Shown here: piece by piece, positions 6,677-13,741 of the stretch
How positions within the stretch are numbered: position 1 is the first letter of the stretch
How the letters are laid out: the number at the start of each line of letters is the position of its first letter
Origin: Lachnospiraceae bacterium
GTDB taxonomy: Bacteria; Bacillota; Clostridia; Lachnospirales; Lachnospiraceae
Length of the DNA: 15,209 nt
Assembly (NCBI GenBank): GCA_019420465.1
Contig: JAHZHB010000072.1
Coordinates: forward strand, 1-15,209
Reading direction: 5' to 3'
The notes under the pieces: model-generated
What the model was told of the DNA's origin: nothing
What the model saw: only the letters and a program-made list of their open reading frames with translations
Databases searched by the model: none
Program-made: the position numbers and the translations under genes

Positions 6677-6705
6677 TTGCTACTGTCCGCAAAGTGGAGT
6701 ATGAT
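6677..6705 (+). promoter_or_regulatory. Promoter of pyrBI
   Basis: -35 TTGCTA (6677-6682), 17-base spacer, -10 TATGAT (6700-6705). The start near 6712 leaves a leader of about 34 bases before the pyrB ATG, too short for a PyrR-type attenuator, and no PyrR-site-like sequence is seen in it. Confidence 0.75.
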
Positions 6706-6745
6706 AGGACACGGTGTAAATATGAGTCACATGAAGGAGGAGTCT

Positions 6746-7663
6746 ATGAGACACTTGATGAGTCCGCTGGATCTGTCAGTTGAAGAGCTTGACAAACTGC
6801 TCGATCTGGCCAATGACATTGAACGTAACCCTGAAAAATATGCACATGCCTGTGATGGCAAACGTATTGCTACTCTTTTCTATGAGCCAAGTACCCGTAC
6901 ACGTTTGAGTTTTGAGGCGGCTATGATGAATCTTGGCGGAAAGGTTCTTGGTTTTTCCAGTGCTGCTTCCAGTTCCGCTTCCAAAGGCGAAAGTGTTGCC
7001 GATACGATCCGTATGGTTTCCTGTTACGCTGATATATGTGCCATGCGTCACCCGAAAGAAGGTGCTCCGTTAGTTGCTTCCATGGCATCCCGTATTCCTG
7101 TGATCAATGCCGGTGATGGTGGTCATCAGCACCCGACACAGACCCTTACTGATCTTTTAACTATCCGTTCTCTCAAAGGACGTCTTAATAATCTGACCAT
7201 CGGTCTTTGCGGCGATCTTAAATTTGGCCGTACTGTTCATTCCCTTATCGAGGCACTGGTTCGTTATACCGGTATCAAATTTATATTGATTTCTCCGGAG
7301 GAGCTTCGTATCCCGGACTATATCCGTGAGGATGTTCTGCGTGCCAACAATGTGCCGTTCGAAGAGGTGATCCGTCTGGAGGATGCTCTGCCGAAGCTGG
7401 ATCTTCTCTACATGACACGTGTACAGAAAGAGCGTTTCTTTAATGAGGATGATTATGTCCGCATGAAGGATTTCTATATTCTGGACAAGGCCAAAATGGA
7501 GCTTGCCGGACCGGATATGCTGGTACTGCATCCGCTGCCGCGTGTCAATGAGATCGCTGTGGAGGTGGATGACGATCCGCGTGCTGCATATTTCAAACAG
7601 GTACAGTATGGTGTATATGCCCGTATGGCCCTGATCCTGACACTTCTGGAGGTGAATGTCTGA
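6746..7663 (+). CDS. pyrB: Aspartate carbamoyltransferase catalytic subunit
   Basis: PyrB condenses carbamoyl phosphate and aspartate to N-carbamoyl-aspartate, the first committed step of pyrimidine synthesis. The protein has 305 residues, the family's usual length. Seen: the carbamoyl-phosphate loop YEPSTRTRLSFEAA (46-59), the SSASKGES loop (76-83) whose K80 corresponds to the active-site lysine supplied to the neighbouring subunit, RHP (101-103), HQHPTQTLTDL (127-137), and near the end HPLPRVNEI. AAGGAGG (6734-6740) stands five bases before the ATG at 6746; ATGs at 6722 and 6731 are in frame but have no ribosome site. The gene overlaps pyrI by one base. The front two thirds favour T-ending codons (CTT, GTT, GCT, CGT); the last third shifts to CTG and GTG like its neighbours. 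Confidence 0.96.
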   Translation: MRHLMSPLDLSVEELDKLLDLANDIERNPEKYAHACDGKRIATLFYEPSTRTRLSFEAAMMNLGGKVLGFSSAASSSASKGESVADTIRMVSCYADICAMRHPKEGAPLVASMASRIPVINAGDGGHQHPTQTLTDLLTIRSLKGRLNNLTIGLCGDLKFGRTVHSLIEALVRYTGIKFILISPEELRIPDYIREDVLRANNVPFEEVIRLEDALPKLDLLYMTRVQKERFFNEDDYVRMKDFYILDKAKMELAGPDMLVLHPLPRVNEIAVEVDDDPRAAYFKQVQYGVYARMALILTLLEVNV

Positions 7664-8100
7664 TGTTAAACGTAGGTGCTATTGAAGAAGGATTTGTACT
7701 TGACCATATCAAAGCCGGCAAGGCCATGACGATCTATCATGATCTGAAGCTGGACAAGCTGGACTGCTGTGTAGCCATCATCAAAAATGCCCGCAGCAAT
7801 AAAATGGGCAAAAAGGATATTATCAAGGTAGAGTGTCCGGTAGATATGCTGGATCTGGATATTCTTGGCTTTATTGATCACAACATTACTGTCAATGTGA
7901 TCAGTGGCGGTGAGATCATCGCCAAGAAGGAGCTGCGGATCCCGAAAAAGATCGTGAATGTGATCAAATGTAAGAATCCGCGCTGTATCACATCCATCGA
8001 GCAGGGGCTGGATCAGGTTTTTGTTCTTGCCGATAAAAAAAAGGAGATCTACCGCTGTATGTACTGTGATGAAAAGTACAGAGGTACCCGTAATAAATAA
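7663..8100 (+). CDS. pyrI: Aspartate carbamoyltransferase regulatory subunit
   Basis: PyrI binds nucleotide effectors and assembles with PyrB into the allosteric holoenzyme. The protein has 145 residues. The N-terminal nucleotide-binding domain (about 1-95) carries the allosteric-site-like stretch GFVLDHIKAGKA (10-21). The C-terminal zinc domain has all four cysteine ligands, C103 and C108 (Cx4C) and C132 and C135 (Cx2C), in the expected spacing. The ATG overlaps the last base of the pyrB stop (TGATG), and GGAGGTG (7648-7654) lies eight bases upstream within pyrB, so the two subunits are made in a coupled way. A strong terminator follows. The presence of PyrI means a class B type (PyrB6-PyrI6) enzyme is likely, rather than the unregulated Bacillus-like PyrB trimer. 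Confidence 0.96.
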   Translation: MLNVGAIEEGFVLDHIKAGKAMTIYHDLKLDKLDCCVAIIKNARSNKMGKKDIIKVECPVDMLDLDILGFIDHNITVNVISGGEIIAKKELRIPKKIVNVIKCKNPRCITSIEQGLDQVFVLADKKKEIYRCMYCDEKYRGTRNK

Positions 8101-8114
8101 AAATGCCGGATACC

Positions 8115-8155
8115 GGACGGGGCGTTGCTTTTGCAACGTCCCGTCCATTGTTTTT
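8115..8155 (+). terminator. Terminator of pyrBI
   Basis: A 14-pair stem, GGACGGGGCGTTGC (8115-8128) with GCAACGTCCCGTCC (8133-8146), contains one G-U pair and a TTTT loop. It is followed by TTGTTTTT (8148-8155). It lies 14 bases after the pyrI stop. Confidence 0.92.
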
Positions 8156-8182
8156 ATGCGGGGATATCCGGGTGAATCTTTC

Positions 8183-8211
8183 TTGTCTTTACCTGTGAGA
8201 AGTAATATAAT
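8183..8211 (+). promoter_or_regulatory. Promoter of folC-pheA
   Basis: -35 TTGTCT (8183-8188), 17-base spacer, and a perfect -10 TATAAT (8206-8211). The start near 8218 gives a leader of about 44 bases to the folC ATG. It is placed cleanly after the pyrBI terminator. Confidence 0.8.
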
Positions 8212-8261
8212 ACTTTTATATGTCACAAAAGATGACAAACATGCAGAGGAAGGTTATTGAT

Positions 8262-9554
8262 ATGAATTACCAGGAAGCACGCGGCTGTATAAAGGAGTCC
8301 CTGCGCTTTGGGCATGAGATGAATCTGAAAGCGATTTCTCTTTTGCTGGAGCGGATGGGACATCCGGAGAAAAGCCTGCGTTTTGTACATATAGCCGGAA
8401 CCAACGGTAAGGGCTCTGTGAATGCCCATCTGGCTTCTGTTTTAAAAGAGGCCGGGTACCGGGCGGGACGGTTCGTTTCACCCACATTATATGGTTACCG
8501 CGAAAGGATCCAGATCAACGATACCTGGATCTCCGAAGAAGACTTTGCCGAAGGGATGAGTGTGCTGTGGCCGCATCTGACGGCGATGCATGATGAAGGA
8601 CTGGCGTGTCCGTCTCCGTTTGAGATCGAGACAGCGCTGTCGTTCTGGTATTTTAAGAAAATGGCCTGTGATATCGTCGTGCTGGAATGCGGTATGGGCG
8701 GCGAGACAGATGCTACAAATGTAATCCAAAATACTCTGGTGGCCGTACTGGCTTCTGTAAGCATGGATCATATGGAATATCTGGGGGATACGCTTGCAAA
8801 GATCACCCGTACCAAAGCCGGGATCTTAAAGCCGGGTGCGGTGATGGTCACCGGCAGACAACAACCGGAGGTTATCGAGACATTAAAAGCTGTCTGTGAG
8901 GAAAAGAAAAACCAGCTGATCATCGCAAACCCGGATCAGGCTGTGGTGAAAAAAAGCACACTGGAAGAGCAGGTCTTTACTTACGATGGACTTAGCGTAA
9001 CGATCCATCTGGCAGGCACCCATCAGATCGACAATGCTGTTCTGGCCATAGAGGCTGCCAGACAGCTGAGAGGTTTTGGGTTTGCCATTTCCGATGAACA
9101 GATCGCAGCCGGTATGGCAAAGACGGTCTGGAATGGCCGGTTTACCCGGATCGGCAGAGAGCCGGATTTTCTGGTAGACGGTGCGCACAATCCGGACGCA
9201 GCCAGACGGCTGAAGGAAGCCATGCTGAAATATTACCGTGGCCGCCGGTTTATATTTATCATTGCCATGTTTAAGGATAAACAGGTGGAAAAGATCATGG
9301 AACAGATGGCGCCGATAGCGGAGTATATCTATGCGATGGAGACACCGGACAATGACCGTGCGATGCCGGCCAGACAGCTGGCCGGTATTATCCGCCGGTA
9401 CAATCCGCATGTGACTGCCTGCAAAACGATGCAGGAAGCGGTTTACCGTGCGGTCACTACGGCAGGCCGGGAAGATGTGATTGTTGCCTTTGGCTCGCTG
9501 TCGTTTATCGGGGAGCTGACACAGATCACAAAAGAAGAATATAACAGGAGATAA
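8262..9554 (+). CDS. folC: Folylpolyglutamate synthase / dihydrofolate synthase
   Basis: FolC adds glutamates to folates with ATP, and in bacteria often also makes dihydrofolate from dihydropteroate. It is a cytoplasmic Mur-ligase-family enzyme. The protein has 430 residues, normal length. Seen: the P-loop HIAGTNGKGSVNAHL (43-57), FVSPTLYGYRERI (71-83) matching the family's SPHLxxxxER loop (His replaced by Thr), LECGMGGETDATNVI, SMDHMEYLGDTLAKITRTK with KAGILKPG, and DGAHNPDAARRL of the C-terminal domain. AGAGGAAGG (8245-8253) is eight bases before the ATG at 8262. ATGs at 8220 and 8241 are in frame, but 8220 would be at the transcript's very first bases. Ten bases separate its stop from pheA, so the two share a transcript. 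Whether it is bifunctional cannot be told here. Confidence 0.94.
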   Translation: MNYQEARGCIKESLRFGHEMNLKAISLLLERMGHPEKSLRFVHIAGTNGKGSVNAHLASVLKEAGYRAGRFVSPTLYGYRERIQINDTWISEEDFAEGMSVLWPHLTAMHDEGLACPSPFEIETALSFWYFKKMACDIVVLECGMGGETDATNVIQNTLVAVLASVSMDHMEYLGDTLAKITRTKAGILKPGAVMVTGRQQPEVIETLKAVCEEKKNQLIIANPDQAVVKKSTLEEQVFTYDGLSVTIHLAGTHQIDNAVLAIEAARQLRGFGFAISDEQIAAGMAKTVWNGRFTRIGREPDFLVDGAHNPDAARRLKEAMLKYYRGRRFIFIIAMFKDKQVEKIMEQMAPIAEYIYAMETPDNDRAMPARQLAGIIRRYNPHVTACKTMQEAVYRAVTTAGREDVIVAFGSLSFIGELTQITKEEYNRR

Positions 9555-9564
9555 AGATAGATTT

Positions 9565-10692
9565 ATGACAGATTTACAGCAGACACGTGCAGCTGTGGAT
9601 GAGATCGACCGCGAGATCGCAGAGCTTTTTGAAAAGCGTATGCGACTGACCGAGGATATCGCCGAATATAAGCTGCAGCATGGGATGCGGGTGGTAGACC
9701 CGGAGCGGGAAGAAGAGATGTACAGAGAGCTTCGAAGTATGGCTTCCACCGAATTTAATGCGATCGGTATCCAGGAGGTGTTAAAACAGATCATCTCCAT
9801 CAGCCGGAAACGGCAGTATCAGATCCAGACAGAAAACGGTCTTTATGAGGATCTCGGTTTCGAAGAGATCGATGAAGTATATAAAAATAAGAAAGTAGTT
9901 TTTCAGGGCGTGGAGGGCGCCTATGGCTATGCGGCTATGCTGGCCTATTTCGGGGAGGACGTGGACTGTTTCCACGTGCCGACGTTCAAGAAAGCGATCG
10001 AAGCGATCGTCAATAAAGAAGCTAATTTTGCCGTGCTTCCGATTGAAAATTCCACAGCAGGTATCGTGACGGATATGTACGATCTTTTGATGAGCTACGA
10101 TATCACGATCGTGGATGAGTATGTTTTGAAGGTGGAACACAAGCTTTTGGGACTTCCGGGAACGAAACTTTCGGATATCCGCGGTGTATATTCACATCCG
10201 CAGGCGCTGTCCCAGTGTAAGCCCTATCTGGAACAGCATCCGGAGTGGATCCTGCATGAGTATTCCAATACAGCAGCAGCCAGCAAAAAGATCCGCGATG
10301 ATCTGGACAAAACCCAGGCGGCGATCGGCAGTGAGGCAGCAGCGAAGCTGTACGATCTGGAGGTGCTGGCAGAGGATATTTACTACGATACGAATAATTC
10401 CACCAGATTTATCATCGTATCCAGAAACAAGATGTTCAGAAGCAGTGCCCACCGCGTGAGCATCTGTTTCAAGGGCCGTCACAGTCAGGGTTCCCTGTAC
10501 AATATTCTGGCTCATATCATCTACAACCGGCTGAACATGACCCTGATCGAATCCCGGCCGATCCCGGATTCGCCGTGGGAGTACCGTTTCTTTGTTGATT
10601 TTGAAGGCAATTTAAATGACAGTGCGGTGAAAAATGCGCTGCGTGGCATCCGGCACGATGCGATCGATCTCAGGATTCTGGGAAATTACTGA
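9565..10692 (+). CDS. pheA: Chorismate mutase / prephenate dehydratase (P-protein)
   Basis: This bifunctional enzyme converts chorismate to prephenate and then to phenylpyruvate, the phenylalanine branch. The protein has 375 residues in three parts. An AroQ chorismate mutase domain (about 1-88) has R8, K36, D45, R48, E49, S80 and Q84 in the spacing of the E. coli active site. A prephenate dehydratase domain (about 110-287) has FQGVEGAYGY, PIENSTAG and the catalytic NNSTRF (T280-R281-F282). An ACT domain (about 297-375) has GSLYNIL and the Phe-binding ESRP (329-332), so feedback inhibition by phenylalanine is expected. The start is the only one available in frame after the folC stop; its best ribosome site, AGGAG at 9546-9550, is 14 bases away, longer than usual, so translation may lean on coupling with folC. 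No terminator is visible after it. Confidence 0.95.
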   Translation: MTDLQQTRAAVDEIDREIAELFEKRMRLTEDIAEYKLQHGMRVVDPEREEEMYRELRSMASTEFNAIGIQEVLKQIISISRKRQYQIQTENGLYEDLGFEEIDEVYKNKKVVFQGVEGAYGYAAMLAYFGEDVDCFHVPTFKKAIEAIVNKEANFAVLPIENSTAGIVTDMYDLLMSYDITIVDEYVLKVEHKLLGLPGTKLSDIRGVYSHPQALSQCKPYLEQHPEWILHEYSNTAAASKKIRDDLDKTQAAIGSEAAAKLYDLEVLAEDIYYDTNNSTRFIIVSRNKMFRSSAHRVSICFKGRHSQGSLYNILAHIIYNRLNMTLIESRPIPDSPWEYRFFVDFEGNLNDSAVKNALRGIRHDAIDLRILGNY

Positions 10693-10755
10693 TCCGGGCA
10701 GCCGAAAAAACCAGAGAATTTTTAAACATACGGATAGAGAATGAGGAGAAGTATT

Positions 10756-12084
10756 ATGAAAATTCATACATGTGTTGTATATAAGGACATGGAAAACAGC
10801 GAGGTGTTAAAGATCTTTGACCGTCTGATCGAAGAAGAATACCCACAGTATCAGGCAGATCAGCTGACAGAATCCGACCTGGTATATGCAAAGGAGGATT
10901 ACTGCACAGCGGTCAATGCTCTGCTGGAAATGGCGGGAAACTATGGTTTTTCCGGCAATCTGTGGCATACCTATCTGACATGGCTTTTAGTCAACAGCGA
11001 AAACGCTTTCAGCAAGGCCTGTGAGATCGTAGGACCGGTGGAGGGCAGTGTCAACGTTATGGCACACCATGACCTTGCGATCATCAAGGAACTGTTTGAT
11101 TTTGAGATCGAAAAGATCGATGAGATGGCAGGTCTTGGTATGGCTGATGTGCTGAAAAACTATGTCCATACCAGTGACAGCAGCAAGATGTACAACCGCC
11201 GTATCCGTGACCGGATCTGCACTTTAAGTCAGGAGCTGGCAAAGACACAGGATGTGGACGGTTTTATGGCAGCCCTTGTTAATTTCTACGGGGAATTTGG
11301 TGTAGGCAAATTTGGTCTGAACAAGGCTTTCCGCCTGCGCGAAAACGGCGATGGCACAGCGTCCATCGAGCCGATCACCAATATCGCCCATGTCTATCTC
11401 GAGGATCTGGTAGGCTACGAGATCCCGAAGCAGAAGCTGATCGACAATACAGAAGCCTTTGTGGAGGGCAGAAAAGCCAACAACTGTCTGCTGTTCGGTG
11501 ATGCCGGTACGGGTAAGTCTTCGAGTATCAAGGGTATCGTCAACCGTTACTATGAGCAGGGCCTTCGTATCATCGAGGTGTACAAGCATCAGTTCAAGTA
11601 TCTTAATGATGTGATCGCGGAGATCAAAAACAGAAACTATCGTTTCATCATCTATATGGACGATCTTTCCTTTGAGGAATTTGAGATCGAGTACAAGTAT
11701 CTGAAAGCCGTGATCGAGGGTGGTCTGGAGAAAAAACCGGAAAATATCCTGATTTACGCGACTTCCAACCGCCGCCATCTGGTACGCGAGACGTTCAGCG
11801 ACAAGAACGATGTGCGTACGAATGATGAGCTGCATTCTACAGATACTGTGCAGGAGAAATTATCTCTTGTTGCCAGATTTGGTGTAACGATCTACTTTGG
11901 CGCACCGACACCGAAGGAATTTAAAAATATCGTGCGCTCTCTGGCAGAGAGATATGCGATCGATATGCCGGAAGAAGAGCTTTTGCTGGAAGCCAATAAA
12001 TGGGAACTGGCACACGGCGGTCTGTCCGGACGTACGGCACAGCAGTTTATCGATTACCTTCTGGGAAAGAAAAAGGAAGCATAA
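10756..12084 (+). CDS. AAA+ ATP-binding protein of the DUF815 family
   Basis: This is an ATPase of unknown role, 442 residues. The first 210 residues are a helical, acidic domain without a motif I can name. From about 215 comes an AAA+ core: LVGYEIPKQKLIDNTEAF before the P-loop FGDAGTGKSSS (247-257) with K254, Walker B FIIYMDDLSF (297-306), a sensor-1-like ATSNRRHLV (335-343), the segment RETFSDKNDV (344-353), LVARFGVTIYF (371-381) and a sensor-2-like SGRTAQQF (424-431). The order and the ATSNRRHL and FGVTIYF segments match DUF815 proteins. GAGGAG (10743-10748) is seven bases before the ATG at 10756; an in-frame ATG at 10741 has no such site. It follows pheA by 63 bases with no clear promoter or terminator and precedes the polyphosphate genes. 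No membrane segment or signal peptide is seen. Confidence 0.85.
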   Translation: MKIHTCVVYKDMENSEVLKIFDRLIEEEYPQYQADQLTESDLVYAKEDYCTAVNALLEMAGNYGFSGNLWHTYLTWLLVNSENAFSKACEIVGPVEGSVNVMAHHDLAIIKELFDFEIEKIDEMAGLGMADVLKNYVHTSDSSKMYNRRIRDRICTLSQELAKTQDVDGFMAALVNFYGEFGVGKFGLNKAFRLRENGDGTASIEPITNIAHVYLEDLVGYEIPKQKLIDNTEAFVEGRKANNCLLFGDAGTGKSSSIKGIVNRYYEQGLRIIEVYKHQFKYLNDVIAEIKNRNYRFIIYMDDLSFEEFEIEYKYLKAVIEGGLEKKPENILIYATSNRRHLVRETFSDKNDVRTNDELHSTDTVQEKLSLVARFGVTIYFGAPTPKEFKNIVRSLAERYAIDMPEEELLLEANKWELAHGGLSGRTAQQFIDYLLGKKKEA

Positions 12085-12167
12085 AATAGCAGCATAATGT
12101 GTGAGATAAAAGCATCTTAGGTCAGAAAGATATATGACGACGCAGATTCTTACAGGGCGAAAGGCCC

Positions 12168-12174
12168 GGGGAGG
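12168..12174 (+). promoter_or_regulatory. Ribosome binding site favouring the 12179 start of the Ppx-like gene
   Basis: GGGGAGG ends four bases before the ATG at 12179, a short but workable spacing. The alternative in-frame ATG at 12134 has only weak purines before it and would add 15 residues (TTQILTGRKARGGS and a Met) that do not look like the family's N-terminus. A small hairpin, GGGC/GCCC (12155-12167), abuts the site. Confidence 0.55.
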
Positions 12175-12178
12175 CAGT

Positions 12179-13720
12179 ATGCAGTATAAAGTATATGGAG
12201 TTATAGAAATCGGCGGCTATACCGTAAGCCTGCATGTGTATGAAATCTCAAGAAAAAACGGTCTGCAGATCCTGGACCGGCTCAGCTATCCTGTAGAAGT
12301 TGGCAGGGATTCCTATGCCAGCGGAAAGATCTCGCAGGAGATCGCAGGTACGCTGTGTACGATCATCCGGGAATTTGCGCAGACGATGAAAACATACCAG
12401 GTGGACAGCTACATCGCGATCGCAGACAGTGCTGTGCGTGAGGCTGTCAATGCACAGCTGATCCTTGCCCGGATCCGGCAAAAGACCGGGATCACAGTCC
12501 AGATCTTCAGCAATTCCGAGATGCGTTTTATCAGCTACAAGGCGCTGGCCAGCCGGCAGGATATCTTTGAAGAGATCATTCAGCGTGGTACGGCGATCGT
12601 GGATATCGGCGGTGGCAGTATCCAGATTTCCCTGTTTGACAAGGATAATCTGATCATGACGCAAAACCTTAAGTTTGGTAATCTGCGTGTGCGTGAGCGT
12701 CTGGCTGCACTGCGCAGGGAGAGCGCCAACTACCAGCAGATGGTCCGTGAACTGATCGAGGCGGATATCACGAGCTTTTGCAAGATGCATCTGAAGGATC
12801 GAAAGATCGCCAATGTTGTCTTTATGGGAGATTATTTCTCACTGTTTGTGGCAAAAAATAAAGAGTCCGGTCTGGAAAACAGAATGTCCGCACAGGATTT
12901 TGCCGCATGGTGCGACAGAATCGTGTCACTGTCTGTGTATGAACAGGCAGAGCGCATGGGAATGGATGCGGAATATGCGTCCCTTCTTGTGCCGACAGCC
13001 GTTCTGTACCGGACGATCATGGAGGCTTTTTCGGCCGAGAGTGTATGGATTCCAGGAGTGGAGCTGTCTGACGGCTTTGCCTATGATTATGCGGAAAAAA
13101 CAAGGCTTATCAAGCCGGCACACAATTTTGAAAACGATATCTTAATGGCAGCCCGCAATATCGGCAAGCGCTACGCGATCAGCAAGTCGCATGTCACGTA
13201 TATGAGTACAGTGGCAACGACGATCTTTGACAGTATGAAACGTGTGCATGGTCTGGGAAACAGAGAACGTCTGCTGCTGGAGATCGCGGTGCTTTTGCAT
13301 GACTGCGGAAAATATATCAGCATGTCGCAGGTCGGCGAATGCTCCTTTAATATCATCATGGCAACAGAGATCATTGGTCTGTCCCACAGGGAGCGGGAGA
13401 TCATAGCGCTGATCGTACGGTACAATACGCAGCGGTTCGGGTATTATGCGGAGATCAGCCATCTGACCGGGCTGAGCGAGGAAGACTATATTCTGGTGGC
13501 AAAACTGACTGCCATCTTACGTGTAGCCAATTCGCTGGACCGTGCCCACAAGCAGAAGGTCGAGGGCATCCGTGTATCCTTACAGGACAACCGGCTGATC
13601 ATCCGGCTGGAAACCCACAAGGATCTGACGCTGGAGAGAGGACTTCTCGGAGAAAAGCTGGACTTTTTTGAAGAGGTATTTTCCATCCGGCCGGAAATCC
13701 GCATGAAAAAACTGGTTTAG
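12179..13720 (+). CDS. Ppx/GppA-family phosphatase with C-terminal HD domain
   Basis: By family this is an exopolyphosphatase or pppGpp phosphatase, acting in the cytoplasm, 513 residues. An actin-like Ppx/GppA region (about 4-310) is followed by an HD domain (about 325-460). Seen: IADSAVREAVNA (81-92); SNSEMRF (111-117) with E114 at the usual catalytic glutamate; IVDIGGGSIQISLF (140-153), the second phosphate-binding motif; and GVELSDGFAYDYAE (293-306). The HD part has H338, HD (374-375) in LLHDCGKYIS, and D454 in ANSLDRAH. The first phosphate loop, usually DxGSNS, reads EIGGYT (10-15). The placement 21 bases before ppk1 strongly favours polyphosphate as substrate over pppGpp, but this is inference from context. 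A start at 12134 is possible. Confidence 0.88.
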   Translation: MQYKVYGVIEIGGYTVSLHVYEISRKNGLQILDRLSYPVEVGRDSYASGKISQEIAGTLCTIIREFAQTMKTYQVDSYIAIADSAVREAVNAQLILARIRQKTGITVQIFSNSEMRFISYKALASRQDIFEEIIQRGTAIVDIGGGSIQISLFDKDNLIMTQNLKFGNLRVRERLAALRRESANYQQMVRELIEADITSFCKMHLKDRKIANVVFMGDYFSLFVAKNKESGLENRMSAQDFAAWCDRIVSLSVYEQAERMGMDAEYASLLVPTAVLYRTIMEAFSAESVWIPGVELSDGFAYDYAEKTRLIKPAHNFENDILMAARNIGKRYAISKSHVTYMSTVATTIFDSMKRVHGLGNRERLLLEIAVLLHDCGKYISMSQVGECSFNIIMATEIIGLSHREREIIALIVRYNTQRFGYYAEISHLTGLSEEDYILVAKLTAILRVANSLDRAHKQKVEGIRVSLQDNRLIIRLETHKDLTLERGLLGEKLDFFEEVFSIRPEIRMKKLV

Positions 13721-13728
13721 ACGAAAAC

Positions 13729-13736
13729 AGGAGGAG
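13729..13736 (+). promoter_or_regulatory. Strong ribosome binding site of ppk1
   Basis: AGGAGGAG, five to seven bases before the ATG at 13742, sits in the 21-base gap after the Ppx-like gene. It fixes the start of a reading frame that has no stop in the window. Confidence 0.75.
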
Positions 13737-13741
13737 CGAAG

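Noticed and set aside
6706..6745. PyrR attenuator or UTP-sensitive start at pyrB
   Set aside because: The leader is about 34 bases, has no hairpin pair, no PyrR-site-like sequence, and the first transcribed bases contain no T run.
7666..8238. 190-codon minus-strand frame opposite pyrI
   Set aside because: It runs through the pyrBI terminator and the folC promoter and mirrors pyrI; no independent support.
8220..8261. Longer folC starts at 8220 and 8241
   Set aside because: The promoter start is near 8218, making 8220 leaderless, and the AGAGGAAGG site is correctly spaced only for the ATG at 8262.
8883..9800. 305-codon minus-strand open frame across folC and pheA
   Set aside because: It is antisense to two well-supported enzymes whose motifs are intact; no ribosome site and no recognisable domain.
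12085..12167. Promoter or terminator in the gap before the Ppx-like gene
   Set aside because: No -35/-10 pair with acceptable spacing and no hairpin with a T run; only a four-pair GGGC/GCCC hairpin is visible.
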